In this document: positions 54,290 through 63,957 of the stretch, piece by piece
Layout: every line of letters begins with the position of its first letter
Numbering within the stretch: the stretch's first letter is position 1
NCBI RefSeq assembly: GCF_003151255.1
Contig: NZ_CP029481.1
Span: 992,001 to 1,056,000, forward strand
Source of the DNA: Microvirga sp. 17 mud 1-3
GTDB taxonomy: Bacteria > Pseudomonadota > Alphaproteobacteria > Rhizobiales > Beijerinckiaceae
Length of the DNA stretch: 64,000 nt
Direction: 5' to 3'
Made by a program: the position numbers and the translations under genes
The notes under the pieces: model-generated
What the model was told of the DNA's origin: nothing
Seen by the model: the letters and a program-made list of their open reading frames with translations, nothing else
Database searches by the model: none

Positions 54290-55117
54290 ATGAGGAAGAA
54301 CTATAGTTGCGATGGCTTGTCCAATCTGGATGAGCTTGTCCCCGGTGAGGCTTTCTCACCGATTTCGGGCACCCAATTCTCTGGAGGGTGGGATGCAACA
54401 GTTGAGGCTGATACGGAGCCGGTGCCTACATTGCTCGTTGAGCCTAATACTCTGCTGCGAGAAGGCTTAAAGCGTATCCTGACGGACACCCGTTTCCAGG
54501 TCGTTGCTTCCTGTTCGGGTTTCTCGGAGGTTCGGGCTTACGAAGCGTCCGAACGGTCCTTCATGTTGATCGTCAGCGCCGGCGCGGATCGGGAGGATGC
54601 CTTCCGCCAGATCAAGCAGTTGAAGACGGAGTGCGGGGCCGCAAAGGTCGTGGCTCTGGTGGATCGGTATGACCTTCAGGAGGTTCTGTCGGCCTTTCGG
54701 GCCGGCGCCGATGCCTACCTGATGAAGTCGGTCTCCTGCGAGGTGCTGACCAAGTCGCTCGATCTCGTGATGCTGGGAGAGGCCATCTATCCGGCAGCGC
54801 TCCTCGATCTCATAAGGGGTCAGGTTCCTATCGCCGAAGAGCCGGCCGACAATCCGGACGAAGTCCTGATGGAGGCGGGCAGCAAGCTCGGCAAGCGCGG
54901 CCTGTCGGTCCGGGAGACGGTCATCCTGCGGTGTCTCATGCAGGGCGATTCCAACAAGATCATCGCCCGGAAGTTCGACATCACGGAAGCCACCGTGAAG
55001 GTGCATGTGAAGGCCATCCTCCGGAAGATCCGTGCCAAGAACAGGACGCAGGCAGCGATCTGGGCGGCCAACCATCTTCGCCCTGGCGAACAGGCGGCCG
55101 GAATCGGCAGTCACTGA
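54290..55117 (+). CDS. LuxR/NarL-type regulator with degenerate receiver (copy 2)
   Basis: 275 residues, paralogous to the regulator 1.1 kb upstream, with an extra N-terminal 45 residues. The LuxR HTH is intact (L-S-V-R-E-T-V-I-L-R, N-K-I-I-A-R-K-F, A-T-V-K-V-H-V-K-A-I-L-R-K). In the receiver the first acidic pair is V-E-P-N, and the phospho-acceptor position reads I-V-S-A-G, so the aspartate is lost. It is expected to be phosphorylation-independent. The shared upstream motif suggests both paralogues answer to the same regulator or to each other. Confidence 0.85.
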   Translation: MRKNYSCDGLSNLDELVPGEAFSPISGTQFSGGWDATVEADTEPVPTLLVEPNTLLREGLKRILTDTRFQVVASCSGFSEVRAYEASERSFMLIVSAGADREDAFRQIKQLKTECGAAKVVALVDRYDLQEVLSAFRAGADAYLMKSVSCEVLTKSLDLVMLGEAIYPAALLDLIRGQVPIAEEPADNPDEVLMEAGSKLGKRGLSVRETVILRCLMQGDSNKIIARKFDITEATVKVHVKAILRKIRAKNRTQAAIWAANHLRPGEQAAGIGSH

Positions 55118-55306
55118 TTAGAACCCGTCGCCGGCCGTGCAGGAGGCAAGCCTTCCTGCTCGACCGGCTCCGCATGAGACGAAGGTCTCGTCCGATCCCC
55201 CTCCATTGCATCAGGCCCGCTCCCGTTCCCGGGCGCTACGATGACGATCCTTCCCGGCATTTCCACCAAAATCGGGTGGCAACGACCGGGGTGAACCGAG
55301 GACGTC

Positions 55307-56383
55307 ATGCGTCGTATCACTCCCGTCCTGCTCGCCGGCGGATCAGGCAGTCGGCTCTGGCCCCTGTCGCGGCAGAACCTTCCAAAGCCGCTTCTGCCCC
55401 TCATCGGAAACGGGACACCTCTGCAGAAGACGGCGGAACGCCTGCGGGGTATCGACTTCTACGGCGAGCCCCTGGTGATGGCGCAGGCCGAGCATCGCTT
55501 CGCAGTTGCCGAACAGCTCCAGTCGGTAGGAACGCAGGCTCGCATCGTTCTCGAGCCCGTTTCCCGTAATACGGCTCCGGCGGCTGCTGTTGCGGCGCTG
55601 ATCGCTGGTCGGGACGATCCAGAGGCTATCCTGCTCGTCATGCCGACGGATCATGATGTTCCGGATGCCGGGGCTTTCCACGGTGCTGTGGAAAAAGGGC
55701 TTGCTGCGGCCCAGGAGGGCGCCTTCGTCCTGTTCGGGGTTGCACCCTCCGGCCCGGAGACCGGCTTCGGCTATATCCGCCTGGGCCGCACCATCGGAGG
55801 ACATCCCGAAGTCCATACGGTAGAGGCCTTCAAGGAGAAGCCCGACAGAGCGGCTGCGGAGCACTTTTGCCGCAGTGGTTCGTATGTTTGGAACAGCGGC
55901 ATCTTCCTCCTGCCGGTCCGGCCCTTCCTCGACGAACTGGCTCGCCTGGACGGCGAACTGCTTCAAGCCTGCCGGGATGCCGTGGCCCAGGCGGCGTCTG
56001 ACCCTGACTTCATCCGCCTCGATGCCGAGACCCTCGCACGGGCGCCGAGTATCTCGCTCGACTATGCCGTCCTGGAGAGGACGGATAGGGCGGTGGCAGT
56101 CGCCCCCTCGTTTCCCTGGTGCGATATGGGAACGTGGGCGGCGCTGTGGAAGCGGGAGACCAAGGACGAGCGCGCCAATGCCCTCCTCGGTAATGTCCTC
56201 GCCCGGGACACCCAGGGCAGCTACATCCGCTCCGACGGCCCGTTTGTGGCGACGTTAGGGATCGAAAACCTGATCGTAGTCGCCACGCCCGATGCTGTTC
56301 TCGTGGCCGACAGGGAATCAGGACAGGAGGTAAGGCGGCTCGTCGAGGAGATCGAGGGCTTGGCCTGCATGGGCGAGGGGTAG
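55307..56383 (+). CDS. Mannose-1-phosphate guanylyltransferase-like sugar nucleotidyltransferase
   Basis: 358 residues. The nucleotide-binding start [14 protein letters not shown], the L-P-K-P motif, [14 protein letters not shown] and the sugar-phosphate motif F-K-E-K-P (about 176) followed by Y-V-W-N-S-G-I-F all match GDP-mannose pyrophosphorylases. It is the short form: the C-terminal phosphomannose isomerase half of bifunctional enzymes is missing. It should make GDP-mannose for exopolysaccharide or surface glycans. It stands alone 190 bases after the regulator. Confidence 0.88.
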   Translation: MRRITPVLLAGGSGSRLWPLSRQNLPKPLLPLIGNGTPLQKTAERLRGIDFYGEPLVMAQAEHRFAVAEQLQSVGTQARIVLEPVSRNTAPAAAVAALIAGRDDPEAILLVMPTDHDVPDAGAFHGAVEKGLAAAQEGAFVLFGVAPSGPETGFGYIRLGRTIGGHPEVHTVEAFKEKPDRAAAEHFCRSGSYVWNSGIFLLPVRPFLDELARLDGELLQACRDAVAQAASDPDFIRLDAETLARAPSISLDYAVLERTDRAVAVAPSFPWCDMGTWAALWKRETKDERANALLGNVLARDTQGSYIRSDGPFVATLGIENLIVVATPDAVLVADRESGQEVRRLVEEIEGLACMGEG

Positions 56384-56414
56384 CCCTCCTGAGTGCGGCC
56401 GCGGTGGTTCTGTC

Positions 56415-58046
56415 TCACGCGGCCGCCGAGGTTCCCGCGGCCTCATCCTCCAGGATCATCATGGCACCCTTTTCGGCGATCATGATCGTGGGGGAGTTCG
56501 TGTTCCCGCTGGTGATCGTAGGCATGACGGAGGCGTCGACGACCCGCAGCCCCTCGATGCCGCGCACCCGGAGCCGCTCGTCCGTGACGGCCATCGGGTC
56601 GCTTTTGATGCCCATCTTGGCGGTGCCGACGGGGTGGAAAATGGTTGTCCCGATCTCGCGGGCGCCATGGAGCAGCTCAGCGTCCGTCGTCAGCTCCGAT
56701 CCAGGCCTATATTCCTCGGGACGATATTTCCGGAGCGCCGGCATTGCAACGATCTGCCGGACGAGGCGCAGCGCATCGACCGCCACCTGCTGATCCTCGT
56801 CCGTAGCCAGGGAGTTGAGCCTGATCGAGGGCGGCGCCAGCGGGTCCGGCTCGCGCAGGCGGATGCTGCCACGGCTCGTCGGCCGCAGGTTGCAGACGCT
56901 TGCCGTGAAGGCCGGGAACGGATGCGGTTCCTCGCCGAACTTGTCGAGGGAGAGCGGCTGGATGTGGAACTGGAGGTTCGGCGTCGCATAACGGGGCGAG
57001 GAGCGCGTGAAGGCACCAAGCTGCGAGGGCGCCATGGTCAGGGGGCCGCGGCGGAAAAGGGCGTATTGAAGGGCCATATGCCCCTTCCTCATGAGGGAGC
57101 GGTAATCCTCGTTGAGGGTCCTGGTGCCGTGAACCCGATAGATCGGGCGCAGCTGGAGGTGGTCCTGAAGGTTCTCGCCGACCCCCGGCGCGTGGTGGAT
57201 AACCTCAATGCCGTGCTGCCGCAGGAGGTCGCCGTTGCCGATGCCGGAGAGCTGGAGAAGCTGGGGCGTGACGACGGCACCGGTCGAGACGATCACCTCC
57301 CGCCTCGCACGGATCTGCCGTTTGATGCCGTTCTGAACGATCTCCACGCCGATTGCGCGCCGGCCTTCGAAGAGGATGCGCGTCGCCCGGGCCTGGGTCT
57401 TGACCATGAGGTTCGGGCGGGACAGGGCGGGCTTCAGGAAGCCCCGTGCCGCCGACCAGCGGCGCCCGTTCTTCTGGTTCACCTGGAAATAGCCGATGCC
57501 CTCGTTGCTGCCTGTGTTGAAGTCGCTCGTTCGCGGGATGCCGGCCTCGACCGCAGCCTCGATGAAGGAATCGAGAATGTCCCAGCGCACGCGGGGCGGC
57601 TCGATGCGCCACTCGCCTCCGGCCCCGTGATGTTCTCCCTCGCCGAGATAATGATCCTCATGGCGTCGGAAGATGGGCTTCACGTCGTCCCATCCCCAAC
57701 CGCGAAGGCCCATCTGGCGCCAGTTGTCGTAATCCTCCCGCTGGCCGCGCATGTAGATCATGGCGTTGATCGCCGAGCAGCCGCCGAGAACCTTTCCACG
57801 CGGATAGTTCAGGACGCGGCCGTTCAGGCCAGGCTCCGGCTCGGTCTTGAACATCCAGTCGGAGCGGGGATTCCCGATGGCGAAGAGATAGCCCACCGGG
57901 ACATGGAACCAGATCCAGTTGTCGCGGCCGCCGGCCTCAAGCAGGCACACGGAATGGCGCCGGTCCGCCGAAAGGCGGTTGGCGAGGACGCAGCCGGCCG
58001 ATCCTCCGCCGACGATCACGTAGTCGAATGTGTCGCTGTCTGCCAT
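56415..58046 (-). CDS. GMC-family FAD oxidoreductase (choline dehydrogenase-like)
   Basis: 543 residues from the ATG at 58046 with GAGGCAG upstream. Rossmann FAD site [13 protein letters not shown] at about 13, E-A-G-G near 40, the GMC signature [15 protein letters not shown], a second signature with [11 protein letters not shown], and the active-site region [10 protein letters not shown] ending in [10 protein letters not shown]. It oxidises an alcohol; the substrate cannot be told from sequence. It is the last gene of a Liv-type transport operon, so it may act on the imported compound. Confidence 0.9.
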   Translation of the reverse strand: MADSDTFDYVIVGGGSAGCVLANRLSADRRHSVCLLEAGGRDNWIWFHVPVGYLFAIGNPRSDWMFKTEPEPGLNGRVLNYPRGKVLGGCSAINAMIYMRGQREDYDNWRQMGLRGWGWDDVKPIFRRHEDHYLGEGEHHGAGGEWRIEPPRVRWDILDSFIEAAVEAGIPRTSDFNTGSNEGIGYFQVNQKNGRRWSAARGFLKPALSRPNLMVKTQARATRILFEGRRAIGVEIVQNGIKRQIRARREVIVSTGAVVTPQLLQLSGIGNGDLLRQHGIEVIHHAPGVGENLQDHLQLRPIYRVHGTRTLNEDYRSLMRKGHMALQYALFRRGPLTMAPSQLGAFTRSSPRYATPNLQFHIQPLSLDKFGEEPHPFPAFTASVCNLRPTSRGSIRLREPDPLAPPSIRLNSLATDEDQQVAVDALRLVRQIVAMPALRKYRPEEYRPGSELTTDAELLHGAREIGTTIFHPVGTAKMGIKSDPMAVTDERLRVRGIEGLRVVDASVMPTITSGNTNSPTIMIAEKGAMMILEDEAAGTSAAA

Positions 58047-58090
58047 CGGACTGCCTCGACGCATGTGTCCTGCCCGAGCTCGATGGCCGG

Positions 58091-59071
58091 TCAGGACGGG
58101 AGGGACCTGTTCTTCTTCTGCCTAAGGAACTCCAGCACCTCACCGGCGATCCCGCGACGGAAGACCAGGACGCAGACCACGAAGATGATGCCGATCAGGA
58201 CCGTAACCGGGAAATCGGACGAGGCGAGGTAGTTCTGGAGCGCGATGACGAAGGCCGCGCCTACGACAGGGCCGATCAGGGTGCCGATGCCGCCGAGCAG
58301 GGTCATCAGGATCACCTCGCCCGACATCTGCCACTGGACGTCCGTCAGGGTGGCAAACTGGAACACGATGGCCTTGGTGCCCCCTGCAAGGCCTGCCAGG
58401 GCCGCCGACATGACGAAGGCGCCGAGCTTGTAGCGGTCGACCCGGTATCCCAAGGAGATCGCCCGGCGCTCGTTCTCGCGGATGGCCTTCAGGATATTGC
58501 CGAAGGGGGAGTTCACGATGCGCCAGACCGCGAAGTAGCCGAAGAGGAAGATGGCCAGCGTGACGTAGTACATGGCAAGGGGCTCGTTCAGGTCGACGAG
58601 CCCGAGGAGCCTTCCGCGCGGCACGCCCTGAATGCCGTCCTCACCATGGGTGAAAGGAACCTGGAGACAGATGAAGGCGAACATCTGCCCGAGCGCCAGG
58701 GTGATCATGGCGAAATAGATGCCTTGGCGCCGGATGGCCAGGAAGCCGACCACGAGGCCGAGAGCAGCGGCCCCTAATGCGCCAAGAAGGATGCCCGCCA
58801 GAGGATCCCAGCCCCAGACCTTGACGGCATGGGCGGTGAAATAGGCCGCTCCTCCGAAGAAGGTGGCGTGGCCGAAGGAAAGCAGGCCCACATAGCCGAT
58901 GAGCAGGTTGAACGCACAGGCGAAGAGCGCGAAGCAGAGCACGCTCATGAGCAGCACGGGATAGACCGCGAAGGGGGCGGCGAGGAGCCCGACGAGCGCA
59001 AGCGCCGCCAGGGCTTTGATGGGGATCTGGATCCCTTCCTGCTTCTGCAGAGGCTGTGATTGGACTGTCAC
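58091..59071 (-). CDS. Liv-type ABC transporter permease (LivM-like), second cluster
   Basis: About 326 residues from the GTG at 59071, with GGGAGG ten bases upstream; a TTG 9 bases earlier overlaps the previous stop. Hydrophobic helices with N-L-L-I-G-Y-V-G-L-L-S-F-G-H-A-T-F and the coupling segment A-I-R-E-N-E-R-R-A-I-S-L-G-Y identify LivM. It is followed by the GMC oxidoreductase gene 44 bases on. Confidence 0.92.
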   Translation of the reverse strand: MTVQSQPLQKQEGIQIPIKALAALALVGLLAAPFAVYPVLLMSVLCFALFACAFNLLIGYVGLLSFGHATFFGGAAYFTAHAVKVWGWDPLAGILLGALGAAALGLVVGFLAIRRQGIYFAMITLALGQMFAFICLQVPFTHGEDGIQGVPRGRLLGLVDLNEPLAMYYVTLAIFLFGYFAVWRIVNSPFGNILKAIRENERRAISLGYRVDRYKLGAFVMSAALAGLAGGTKAIVFQFATLTDVQWQMSGEVILMTLLGGIGTLIGPVVGAAFVIALQNYLASSDFPVTVLIGIIFVVCVLVFRRGIAGEVLEFLRQKKNRSLPS

Positions 59072-59076
59072 GCTCC

Positions 59077-59964
59077 TCAAGCCTCCCGTCCGAAGAGCCC
59101 CGCCGGCCGCACGAGCAGGACAAGGGCCATGACGACGAATATCACGATGCTGGATGCCTCAGGATAGAAGACCTTCGTCAGGCCCTCCAGGATGCCGAGT
59201 ACGTAGCCCGTGACGATGGCGCCCAGGATCGAGCCCATGCCGCCCACCACCACGACGGCGAAGACGATGATGATGAGGTTGGTGCCCATCAAAGGGCTGA
59301 CCTGGTAGATCGGCGCCGCCAGAACGCCGGCCAGGGCCGCCAGGGCTGCGCCGAGGCCGTAGGTCAGGGTCAGCAGGCGCGGCACGTTCACGCCGAAGGC
59401 CTGGACCAGGGTGGCGTTCTCGGTCGCCGCCCGCAGATAGGCCCCGAGCCGCGTCTTTTCGATCAGGAGCCACGTGCCCAGGCAGATCACCAGGGAGGCC
59501 ACGACAACCCAGCCGCGATAGATCGGGAGAAACATGAAGCCGAGGTTGAACGCGCCGGTCAGTTGCGGCGGTGGCGCATAAGGCTTGCCAGACGTGCCGA
59601 ACCAATAGCGGAACACGCCCTCGAAGATCAGCGCCAGGCCGAAGGTGAGAAGGAGCCCATAGAGCGGATCGAGCCCGTAGAGGCGGCTCAGCATGGTGCG
59701 TTCGATGACGATCGCGACTACGCCGACGATGAGGGGCGCGAGAACGAGGGAAGGCCAGTAGCCGATGCCCGCATAGTTGAGGAGGCCATAGGCCGCGAAG
59801 GCTCCCAGCATGTATTGCGCGCCATGCGCAAAGTTGATGACCCTGAGCAGGCCGAAGATGACCGCAAGTCCCAGGCTGAGCAGGGCATAGAATGAGCCGT
59901 TGATGAGGCCGATGAGGATCTGACCGTAGAGGGCAGGGGCTGGAATGCCGAAAATCGTGCTCAT
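59077..59964 (-). CDS. Liv-type ABC transporter permease (LivH-like), second cluster
   Basis: 295 residues. Signature N-G-S-F-Y-A-L-L-S-L-G-L-A-V-I-F-G-L and V-I-N-F-A-H-G-A-Q at the N-terminus; coupling loop G-A-Y-L-R-A-A-T-E-N. Starts 7 bases after the LivF-like gene and ends just before the LivM-like gene. Confidence 0.92.
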   Translation of the reverse strand: MSTIFGIPAPALYGQILIGLINGSFYALLSLGLAVIFGLLRVINFAHGAQYMLGAFAAYGLLNYAGIGYWPSLVLAPLIVGVVAIVIERTMLSRLYGLDPLYGLLLTFGLALIFEGVFRYWFGTSGKPYAPPPQLTGAFNLGFMFLPIYRGWVVVASLVICLGTWLLIEKTRLGAYLRAATENATLVQAFGVNVPRLLTLTYGLGAALAALAGVLAAPIYQVSPLMGTNLIIIVFAVVVVGGMGSILGAIVTGYVLGILEGLTKVFYPEASSIVIFVVMALVLLVRPAGLFGREA

Positions 59965-59971
59965 CTGATCC

Positions 59972-60676
59972 TCATACCCCGAGCACGCTGGTGAGCTCTT
60001 CCATATGGGCGTCGAGCTCCTGCGCGGGGAACGAATTCACCATGCGTCCGTCCTCCATGAGGTAAAAACGATCCGCCACCTTGCGGGCGAAACGGAAGTT
60101 CTGCTCCACGAGCAGAATGGTCAGCCCGCGCTTCTTGAGCGCCACGAGAACGTCGCCGATCCGCTGCACGATGACGGGCGCAAGCCCTTCGGTCGGCTCG
60201 TCGAGCAGGATCACGCGCGCGCCGGTCCGCAGAACGCGCGCGATGGCGAGCATCTGCTGCTCTCCGCCGGAGAGCTTGGTACCCTGGCTGTGGCGGCGCT
60301 CATGCAGGTTCGGGAAGAGGCGATAGATCTCCTCGATGCTCATCCCACCCTCAGCCACCTTCGGCGGCAGCGTAAGGTTCTCCTCCACGCTCAGGCTCGC
60401 GAAGATGCCCCGCTCCTCGGGAACATAGCCGAGCCCCGCTTGCGCGACCTTGTGGAGCGGCATGGCGAGCAGATCCTGCCCCCGCAGGCGGATGGTACCT
60501 TCGCGCCGGCGCAGGATGCCCATGATGGCACGCAGGGTCGTGGTCTTCCCGGCGCCGTTGCGGCCGAGCAGGGTCACGGTCTCGCCTTCGCGGATATGGA
60601 GATCGACGCCGTGCAGCACATGGCTCTCGCCATACCAGGCATTCAGGGCCTTGATGTCGAGGAGCGCGTCACTCAT
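59972..60676 (-). CDS. Liv-type ABC transporter ATP-binding protein (LivF-like), second cluster
   Basis: 234 residues, the normal LivF size. Walker A G-R-N-G-A-G-K-T-T, Q-loop V-P-E-E-R-G-I-F, signature L-S-G-G-E-Q-Q-M, Walker B I-L-L-D-E-P-T-E-G-L and V-E-Q-N at the switch. Overlaps the LivG-like stop by 8 bases. Confidence 0.93.
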   Translation of the reverse strand: MSDALLDIKALNAWYGESHVLHGVDLHIREGETVTLLGRNGAGKTTTLRAIMGILRRREGTIRLRGQDLLAMPLHKVAQAGLGYVPEERGIFASLSVEENLTLPPKVAEGGMSIEEIYRLFPNLHERRHSQGTKLSGGEQQMLAIARVLRTGARVILLDEPTEGLAPVIVQRIGDVLVALKKRGLTILLVEQNFRFARKVADRFYLMEDGRMVNSFPAQELDAHMEELTSVLGV

Positions 60677-61430
60677 GCTCGGTCCCCATATAGGCCTCGC
60701 GCACCCGCGGGTCGGCGCTCACCTCGTCGTAGCTGCCGTCCGCCAGGATCTCGCCTCGTGCCAGGACCGTCACCCGGTCGCAGAGATCCTCGACCACGTG
60801 GAGGTTGTGCTCGACCATCAGGACCGTGCGATTCTCGGCGATTTGGCGGATGAGGTCGGAAATGCGGCCGATATCCTCGTGCCCCATGCCGGCCATCGGC
60901 TCGTCGAGGAGCAGCATGGCCGGGTCGAGCGCCAGCGTCGTGGCAATCTCGAGGGCTCGCTTGCGTCCGTAAGGGAGCTCCACGGCCGGGAGATGCGCAT
61001 AGGCGGACAGGTTCACCGCCTCGATGAGCTCGAGCGCCCGCTCGTCAAGGCGGGACAGGATTTTGGAGGAGCGCCAGAACTGCGTCGCGAGGCCCGAGGG
61101 GCGCTGCAGGGCGACACGGACATTGTCGAGGACCGTCAGGTGCGGGAAGACGGCCGAGATCTGGAACGACCGGACCAGGCCGAGACGCGCCACCTCGGCC
61201 GGCTTCATAGCCGTGATGTCGCGGCCGCGAAACTCGATCCTGCCGCGGGTCGGCGTCAGGAACTTGGTGAGCATGTTGAAGACGGTAGTTTTTCCCGCGC
61301 CGTTCGGGCCGATCAGCGCATGGACGGTCCCCTCGCGGATGGAGAGCGTCACGTCCTTCACGGCGACGAAGCCGCGAAACTCCATGGTGATCCCGGTGGC
61401 GCTCAGAATGGGCGTGGCGCTGGCCATCAT
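60669..61430 (-). CDS. Liv-type ABC transporter ATP-binding protein (LivG-like), second cluster
   Basis: 253 residues from the first of two adjacent ATG codons at 61430; GGAG lies about 11 bases upstream and the open frame further up is not supported. Walker A G-P-N-G-A-G-K-T-T, Q-loop R-S-F-Q-I-S, signature-equivalent L-P-Y-G-R-K-R-A-L, Walker B L-L-L-D-E-P-M-A-G-M and V-E-H-N-L-H at the switch. Separated from the binding-protein gene by about 120 bases with a hairpin. Confidence 0.92.
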   Translation of the reverse strand: MMASATPILSATGITMEFRGFVAVKDVTLSIREGTVHALIGPNGAGKTTVFNMLTKFLTPTRGRIEFRGRDITAMKPAEVARLGLVRSFQISAVFPHLTVLDNVRVALQRPSGLATQFWRSSKILSRLDERALELIEAVNLSAYAHLPAVELPYGRKRALEIATTLALDPAMLLLDEPMAGMGHEDIGRISDLIRQIAENRTVLMVEHNLHVVEDLCDRVTVLARGEILADGSYDEVSADPRVREAYMGTEHE

Positions 61431-61510
61431 GCGGTCGATCGCTCCACGACAGTGAACTGATACAATCGGCGGCCTCCGCAAGGCACGGAGGTCCGCCTCG
61501 AAACAATGGA

Positions 61511-61531
61511 GGGAACGGTGGCACCGTCCCC
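61511..61531 (-). terminator. Intercistronic hairpin after the second Liv-type binding-protein gene
   Basis: GGGAACGGTG pairs with the CACCGTCCCC that follows, with one mismatch. No T run. As in the other two transport operons it directly follows the receptor gene. Confidence 0.5.
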
Positions 61532-61551
61532 TCGCACGACAGGGCAGGGGC

Positions 61552-62760
61552 TCACTGAGTCAGCGAGCAACCGCTCTCGGAGGCCTTGAGGAAAGCCTCG
61601 TCGCCCGGGACCTTGGCGAGCTGCTTGTACATGTCCCACTCGCTCTTGCTCTCGTCCGGGCTCTTCACCTGGAAGAGATACATGTCGTAGACCATGCGGC
61701 CGTTGGGCAGGACCTTGCCCTTTTTGGCGAAGACGTCCTCGACCGGCATCTCATGCAGGGCCTTGGCGACCGGCTCGGTGGCGTCCGTGCCGGTCTTCTG
61801 GATGGCCTTCAGATACTGCAGCACGGACGAGTAGGTCCCCATATGGATCATGTTCGGCATCCGGCCGGTGCGATCCATGAAGCGCTTGGCGAAGGCGCGG
61901 TTCTCGTCGCTCTGGTCCCAGTACCAGCCTTCCGTGAGCGTCAGGCCCTGGGCGGCCTTCAGGCCGAGTCCATGCACTTCGGCCAGGGTGAAGAGCAGCG
62001 CCGCGAGACGCTGGCCCCCTTGCGTGATGCCGAATTCGGAGGCCTGCTTGATGGCGTTGGAGGTGTCGAGCCCCGCATTCGCAAGGCCGATCACGTTGGC
62101 GCCGGAGCTCTGGGCTTGAAGCAGGAAGGACGAGAAATCGTTGGTGCTGAGCGGGTGGCGGACCGAGCCGACCACCTGACCGCCCTTGGCCTTCACGAAT
62201 TTCGAAGTTTCCTCCTCAAGAGAATAGCCGAAGGCGTAATCCGCCGTGAGGAAGAACCATTTATTGCCGCCGTTCTGCACCAGCGCGCCGCCCGTGCCGA
62301 CCGCGAGGGCGTGGGTGTCATAGGCCCAGTGGAAGCCGTAAGGAGAGCATTGCTTGCCGGTGAGGTCCGTCGTGGCGGCGCCCGTGACGATGTCGATCTT
62401 CTTCTTTTCCTTGGACAGGCCCTGGACCGCAAGGGCAACCGAGGAGGTCGTCAGCTCCATGATCGCATCGACCTTCTCGGTATCGTACCATTGGCGCGCG
62501 ATGCTGGAGGCGACGTCCGGCTTGTTCTGGTGATCTGCACTGACGATCTCGATGGGTGCGCCGAGCACCTTGCCGCCGAAATCCTCCACGGCCATGCGGG
62601 CCGCCTCGACCGAGGACTTGCCGCCGAAATCGGCATAGACCCCCGACTGATCGTTCAGAATGCCGATCTTGACCACATTGTCCGACACCTGCTGCGCGTG
62701 GGCGGATGGCGCCAGCACGGTGCAGCTCAAAGCGAATAGGACCTTCTTGAGAACGCTCAT
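61552..62760 (-). CDS. Liv-type ABC transporter periplasmic substrate-binding protein, second cluster
   Basis: 402 residues. Signal peptide with K-K-V-L-F-A-L-S-C-T-V-L-A and cleavage after A-H-A. Peripla_BP_6 motifs: V-V-K-I-G-I-L-N-D-Q-S-G-V-Y-A-D at the start of the mature protein, A-A-R-M-A-V-E-D-F-G-G, and A-D-Y-A-F-G-Y at about 196. First gene of the operon to LivG, LivF, LivH, LivM and the GMC oxidoreductase. The ligand is unknown; an alcohol or a short-chain acid would fit the oxidoreductase but is only inferred. Confidence 0.9.
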   Translation of the reverse strand: MSVLKKVLFALSCTVLAPSAHAQQVSDNVVKIGILNDQSGVYADFGGKSSVEAARMAVEDFGGKVLGAPIEIVSADHQNKPDVASSIARQWYDTEKVDAIMELTTSSVALAVQGLSKEKKKIDIVTGAATTDLTGKQCSPYGFHWAYDTHALAVGTGGALVQNGGNKWFFLTADYAFGYSLEEETSKFVKAKGGQVVGSVRHPLSTNDFSSFLLQAQSSGANVIGLANAGLDTSNAIKQASEFGITQGGQRLAALLFTLAEVHGLGLKAAQGLTLTEGWYWDQSDENRAFAKRFMDRTGRMPNMIHMGTYSSVLQYLKAIQKTGTDATEPVAKALHEMPVEDVFAKKGKVLPNGRMVYDMYLFQVKSPDESKSEWDMYKQLAKVPGDEAFLKASESGCSLTQ

Positions 62761-62944
62761 CGGCTTCCTTCCCTCTCTGTGACGCTGCCCGGCTGGGCCG
62801 GGTCTGTTATGCCCTCATGGTGGAACCACCCGGAGCAGCGGTCAAGAAAGGTTAGGGGGACTTTTCGGCCCTGCAATGCGGTCGGGGTTCATCCTTAAGT
62901 CGCAGAGCTTAGGAGGCTTTATGCCTTTCGCGAGGAGCGAGGCT

Positions 62945-63754
62945 TCAGGAGCCGGAGGTCTCCTTCGCCCGGAGCAGCAGGGCTGCGAGCTCTGCGAAAC
63001 CCTCGCCTGAATGGCCGGACGTCACATAGGCCGGCCTGCTCTTCAGGCGGTGCACGAAGGCGCCGATATTGGCGACCCCGACGCTCATGGGAAAGGCCGC
63101 GAACATGGGTTCGTCATTGGGGGAATCGCCCGCATAGACCACGCTTGCCCGCGCCGCATCCCAGTCGAGCCCATAGACGTCGGCCAGGAGGGTCTTCGCC
63201 ATGCTCAGCTTGTCGTAGGCCCCGAACCAGCCGTTGACGTGGATCGAGCTGACCTTGGCCTGGGCGCCCGCCCGCTCGAAAATCGAGACGATCCGGTCCA
63301 CCTCGCTTTCCGGCAGGGGCGGAACGTCCTCGCAGAAATCGACCGCGAGGTCCGCGACCCGGTAGGCCTGGTCACTGGCGAGGGCGGCTCCCGGCACGGT
63401 CGAGAGGACCTCCTTTTCGATCGCTTCGAGCCGGGTGCGGTTCTGGTGGCGCTCCTGTGCGCTCGCCCAGAAGTGCTGGTGCATCTTCTTCGCGGCCCGG
63501 TCATACCGGAAATAGAAGGCGCCGTTCTCGCCCACCACCGCGTCCACCGGCCACATGCGGGCGATGTGGTCGCACCAGCCCGCGGGGCGGCCCGTCACCG
63601 GGATGACCACGAAACCGGCCCGGTGCAGTGCCTCGAGGGCTCCATAGGCGGAGGCAGTCAACATGCCCTCGGACGTGATCGTGTCGTCGATATCCGACAG
63701 GACGATGCGGACCGAGCGGGCCTGGTCGAGGGAGAATTCCGACAAGGGCTTCAT
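62945..63754 (-). CDS. HAD-IIB family phosphatase
   Basis: 269 residues from the ATG at 63754, which has GGGAGG 7 bases upstream; the longer open frame is not supported. HAD motifs are complete: S-D-I-D-D-T-I-T (nucleophile Asp), V-T-G-R-P, the lysine in D-K-L-S-M-A-K and G-D-S-P-N-D-E-P-M-F. The C2B cap places it with sucrose-phosphatase or mannosyl-3-phosphoglycerate phosphatase-like enzymes (Cof/MPGP group). The substrate is probably a phosphorylated sugar. Separated by 184 bases from the transport operon downstream and divergent from the gene at the right edge. Confidence 0.82.
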   Translation of the reverse strand: MKPLSEFSLDQARSVRIVLSDIDDTITSEGMLTASAYGALEALHRAGFVVIPVTGRPAGWCDHIARMWPVDAVVGENGAFYFRYDRAAKKMHQHFWASAQERHQNRTRLEAIEKEVLSTVPGAALASDQAYRVADLAVDFCEDVPPLPESEVDRIVSIFERAGAQAKVSSIHVNGWFGAYDKLSMAKTLLADVYGLDWDAARASVVYAGDSPNDEPMFAAFPMSVGVANIGAFVHRLKSRPAYVTSGHSGEGFAELAALLLRAKETSGS

Positions 63755-63957
63755 GCGCGACCTCCCGTAAGGATATGGCAGGCGAAAGACAGGCGGGACA
63801 TCGGCATGGGACGGCTTTTCATGGGAGGGGATGTCGGTAAGGTTGGCCGGGACGCTAAAGGCCGCGGATTGGCGGATCAAGCGGATGGATGTGGTATGTC
63901 CCACAAATCCTGTCCAGCTTGCAACATTTCCAATCGGCCAAGCCCAAAGAGGCAGGC

